From the NCBI GenBank assembly GCA_001818015.1, contig MHJO01000027.1, positions 3,172 through 10,177 on the forward strand: a stretch of 7,006 bases of DNA, written 5' to 3'. Below are positions 4,873 through 7,006 of this stretch, in pieces. How positions within the stretch are numbered: position 1 is the first letter of the stretch; each line of letters starts with the position of its first letter. The notes under the pieces were generated by a model, which did not search any database, was not told the origin of the DNA, and worked only from the letters and a program-made list of their open reading frames with translations. The stretch is from Candidatus Harrisonbacteria bacterium RIFOXYD1_FULL_40_9. GTDB lineage: Bacteria > Patescibacteriota > Minisyncoccia > UBA6257 > XYD1-FULL-40-9. A program made the position numbers and the translations under genes.

Positions 4873-5463
4873 TTAATAGGCAGCAACTCTTCGTCCCATT
4901 TTTTTTACATGTTCTTTTTCCACAAACTCAAGTACTTTATCGAGTAAGCGAGCAGGAGAGCTATCAAACACCACCTTACCAGGACCTCTATGCGATCCCT
5001 CGACGATATCACGCAACATATCAGCCATACCTCCAGTTTTTTCAAGAACACCAATGGGCTTATGGTCTTCAAAGCCGATTGTGAATTCATTTAACGTTCC
5101 CATCCTTCCACAAATTGTAATAATTGCATCCGCAGTACGAGTCAAAAGAAGATTACGTCCAGAATAGTCAAAACCTGTATAGATAATGAGATCATGATAA
5201 TCAACGGGCAAATGATACACGCCCAGATGAGCTGCCTCAGAGGCGGCCGGAGATAATCCTATGACAAGACCACCCTCTTCTTTTGCCCCCTTCGCAGACC
5301 AATAAGGGATTCCTGTTGTAGCACCCGTAACAAGCACAAGACCACGCTTTGCAATTTCTCGGCCCATTATTTCCGCCTTTTCGTGGGCATCAATTGCGCA
5401 ATGACCAGTCTCAGCTGCTCCGGAAACACATATCTTATATTTAGGAGAAAAAATATCTTTCAT
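4873..5463 (-). CDS. LOG-like Rossmann-fold nucleotide-binding protein
   Basis: The 196-residue protein has the Rossmann-like fold of the LOG/'lysine decarboxylase' (SLOG) family, near the TIGR00725-type group. The first strand is YKICVSGA (9-16). The next, LVLVTGATTGIPYWSAKGA (42-60), is the usual position of the phosphate-binding turn. Then come DYSGRN (99-104), matching the conserved Arg-Asn, and ICGRMGTLNE (117-126), which corresponds to the family signature PGGxGTxxE. The second Gly of the GG pair is Arg here, while the catalytic-type Glu (126) is kept. LOG proteins cleave ribose 5'-phosphate from cytokinin nucleotides; bacterial relatives act on nucleotide monophosphates, or their substrate is unknown. 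It lies 44 bases after the ribonuclease gene. A weak AAAGG lies close to the ATG. The old label lysine decarboxylase should not be used. Confidence 0.82.
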   Translation of the reverse strand: MKDIFSPKYKICVSGAAETGHCAIDAHEKAEIMGREIAKRGLVLVTGATTGIPYWSAKGAKEEGGLVIGLSPAASEAAHLGVYHLPVDYHDLIIYTGFDYSGRNLLLTRTADAIITICGRMGTLNEFTIGFEDHKPIGVLEKTGGMADMLRDIVEGSHRGPGKVVFDSSPARLLDKVLEFVEKEHVKKMGRRVAAY

Positions 5464-5471
5464 ATACCTTT

Positions 5472-5477
5472 ATTATA
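5472..5477 (-). promoter_or_regulatory. Candidate -10 element before the LOG-like gene
   Basis: A perfect TATAAT (5477-5472, minus strand) lies nine bases before the ATG at 5463. If used, transcription would start two or three bases before the start codon, giving an almost leaderless message. No convincing -35 is found 16-18 bases upstream, where the sequence is CTCCAC. The four downstream genes could therefore have an internal promoter besides read-through from the ribonuclease gene. Confidence 0.4.
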
Positions 5478-5507
5478 CACGAGAAACACACAGAGTGGAG
5501 CACGCCT

Positions 5508-6854
5508 CTACAACTCAACTTTTTCGCCTAGCTCTGGAATGTGTGTATTTATCGCAAGCTCATCGCGAATTTTTCGAGCAAGAGTAATTGCAGGAATTTC
5601 TTCCCCCTGCACCACAAAAACTTTCTTAAGTGATTGGCGCATGGAAGTAAGCCAGTCAATAAGCTGAGCTTGATCTGCGTGAGCAGAATACCCCGGGACA
5701 CTCACCACTCTGCAATGCACCTGCACATCTTCACCCGCAATGCGAACGACTTTTCTTCCCTCGAGAATATGTCTCCCTAGAGAACCCGCCGCCTGATAGC
5801 CCACAAATACGATTGTGCTTTTTGGATCAGAAAGATAACGACGCTCGTGATGAACAATTCTTCCACCATGCGACATACCAGAGCCTGCGATAATAACTTT
5901 CGGTGCTGGAATATCATTAATGGCTTTTGATTCTTCTGTGCTTTGCGTAGCACGAAGCCCATGAAATTCAAAAATTGCATCTCCTCCCTTAATCAAGAAC
6001 TGAGTCTCTGAATTAAAATAGCGCTCATACTTCTTATACACATCAGTGAGCTTAATCGCGAGAGGACTATCAAGGAATATCGGCACACGTGGAATACGCC
6101 CATGCTCCATGAGTTCATTTAATTCAAAAAGAAGCTTCTGAACACGCTCCATTGCAAATGCAGGAATCAAAAGCACTCCTTTCGCTTTCACGGTTTCTTC
6201 AATAATGTCCTCGAGGGTGTTCTTAAAAGCGGGGTCATCCTTATGCAAACGATCTCCATACGTTGACTCGATAAGACAATAATCAGCATCCCCTAGAAAT
6301 TCAGTACGTTCAATGATGGGCGGAGGATTATTGCCCAAATCCCCAGAAAAAACAATTTTCTTTCCTTTATTTCTTATTTCAATAGACGCAGAACCAAGAA
6401 TATGCCCTGCATTAAAGAATGTAATTGTCGCATCTCCTAATGTTAATGGCTCGTGATATTCCACCCCCTTCCACAACTTCATCACATCATGAACATCTGC
6501 CTCATTATAAAGAAGTGGGCGATGTGCTTTCTGGGCTTCTTTCGCTAAAATACCTTCCGAATCAATGAGAAGAATTTCTGCAAAATCACGAGTAGGATAA
6601 GTAGAGAAAATAGAGCCTCGGAACCCTGCCTTATAAAGCTGAGGAATACGTCCGGTATGATCTATGTGGGCATGAGTCACGAGTACTGCGTCAATTTTTG
6701 CGGGATCATACGGAAATGGCTCAAAATTGAGTCGTTCGCAAAAATTACTGCCCTGATGCAAACCACAATCGACAAGGATAGTGTGATTATCAGTGCGAAG
6801 AAGATAATTTGCTCCTGTCACCGAACGAGCCCCTCCAAAAAATTGAACATTCAT
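5508..6854 (-). CDS. Beta-CASP metallo-beta-lactamase ribonuclease (COG1236-like)
   Basis: The 448-residue product is a zinc-dependent RNA-processing nuclease of the beta-CASP family, related to the CPSF-73/Ysh1 and RNase J type enzymes, acting in the cytoplasm. All catalytic motifs are present: D29 in VDCG, HAHIDH (61-66), H151 in AGHILGSA, D172 in FSGDLG, and beta-CASP motifs A (E196 in ESTYGDR), B (H329 in AGSGMSHGGR) and C (H392 in PGYSAHADQ). Between them lies the cap domain with IPAFAMERVQ (230-239). An upstream TTG at 6872 would add six residues, but family members start at the first strand (here MNVQFFGGARSVTG), so the ATG at 6854 is preferred. It heads the five-gene minus-strand operon, right after a strong terminator. 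No SD is seen. Endo- or exonuclease action cannot be told from sequence. Confidence 0.92.
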   Translation of the reverse strand: MNVQFFGGARSVTGANYLLRTDNHTILVDCGLHQGSNFCERLNFEPFPYDPAKIDAVLVTHAHIDHTGRIPQLYKAGFRGSIFSTYPTRDFAEILLIDSEGILAKEAQKAHRPLLYNEADVHDVMKLWKGVEYHEPLTLGDATITFFNAGHILGSASIEIRNKGKKIVFSGDLGNNPPPIIERTEFLGDADYCLIESTYGDRLHKDDPAFKNTLEDIIEETVKAKGVLLIPAFAMERVQKLLFELNELMEHGRIPRVPIFLDSPLAIKLTDVYKKYERYFNSETQFLIKGGDAIFEFHGLRATQSTEESKAINDIPAPKVIIAGSGMSHGGRIVHHERRYLSDPKSTIVFVGYQAAGSLGRHILEGRKVVRIAGEDVQVHCRVVSVPGYSAHADQAQLIDWLTSMRQSLKKVFVVQGEEIPAITLARKIRDELAINTHIPELGEKVEL

Positions 6855-6861
6855 ACAAAGA

Positions 6862-6867
6862 AGTATA
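6862..6867 (-). promoter_or_regulatory. Candidate -10 element of the ribonuclease operon
   Basis: TATACT (6867-6862) stands seven bases upstream of the preferred ATG at 6854. It would give a message beginning at or within a base or two of the start codon, which would explain the missing SD. The -35 region falls inside the loop of the terminator hairpin and reads TATATA, a poor match. The element begins four bases after the terminator ends. Confidence 0.4.
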
Positions 6868-6870
6868 AAC

Positions 6871-6908
6871 AAAAAATGACTTTGTATATAGTAACAAAGT
6901 CATTTTTT
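6871..6908. terminator. Strong bidirectional intrinsic terminator
   Basis: AAAAAATGACTTTG (6871-6884) and CAAAGTCATTTTTT (6895-6908) form a perfect 14-bp inverted repeat, with one more pair closing an eight-base loop. The A run at one end and T run at the other give a U tract for transcription in either direction. It ends the minus-strand gene at the window's right edge (stop at 6925) and separates it from the ribonuclease operon. Confidence 0.85.
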
Positions 6909-6924
6909 TATTAATTCTTTCTCT

Positions 6925-7006
6925 TTATTGAGGAGGAACCACATAAAGAAACACAAGCATCACCGCAAGCGCCCACATTAATGTCCACCCAAGTATAATA
7001 AGCGCC
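6925..7006 (-). CDS. C-terminal end of a small membrane protein (partial)
   Basis: Reading the minus strand in from the right edge, one frame is open for 26 codons and ends in TAA at 6927-6925. It encodes ALIILGWTLMWALAVMLVFL followed by YVVPPQ. Nearly all of it is hydrophobic, so this is a transmembrane helix ending a few residues before the C-terminus. The stop lies 16 bases before the strong terminator, as expected for the last gene of a unit. The protein's identity cannot be told from this fragment. Its gene start is outside the window. Confidence 0.6.
   Translation of the reverse strand, partial: ALIILGWTLMWALAVMLVFLYVVPPQ

Overview
The window looks like a piece of a small, AT-rich bacterial genome of the Candidate Phyla Radiation (Patescibacteria, Parcubacteria-like). 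The reasons are tight gene spacing, a low GC fraction, several starts without a Shine-Dalgarno (SD) sequence, and a GC-rich ORF that I recall as a recurrent hypothetical family in Parcubacteria genomes. That placement is from memory and was not searched.

Layout: rpsT (ribosomal protein S20) is on the plus strand at the left edge and converges, across a small hairpin terminator, with a minus-strand gene for an exported von Willebrand A (VWA) domain protein. Everything else is on the minus strand. From right to left it runs: the 3' end of a membrane protein gene, a strong bidirectional terminator, a beta-CASP metallo-beta-lactamase-fold ribonuclease, a LOG-like Rossmann protein, a stand-alone EF-Tu domain 2-like protein, an amino acid permease, and an O-antigen ligase-family membrane protein. 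The gaps between the last five genes are 44, 12, 3 and 9 nt, so they read as one operon.

The unusual part is 1231-2222 (minus strand). The ligase gene runs into the 5' part of a tRNA-Arg(CCG): acceptor 5' strand, D arm and anticodon arm are intact, and it breaks off in the T stem. Then come a good promoter, a leader with a 12-bp hairpin and a predicted pseudoknot, and a 211-codon ORF at about 60% GC, far above its neighbours. After the ORF come a short tRNA 3'-end-like stretch, including a 7/7 complement of the broken tRNA's acceptor strand, and then a complete type III hammerhead ribozyme with all core nucleotides and all three stems. I read this as a compact, about 1 kb, probably mobile element with its own promoter, one protein and a self-cleaving RNA 3' end, sitting in or against a tRNA gene. 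I know of no described element with this composition. Its outer boundaries, mobility and the fate of the tRNA cannot be settled from one copy.
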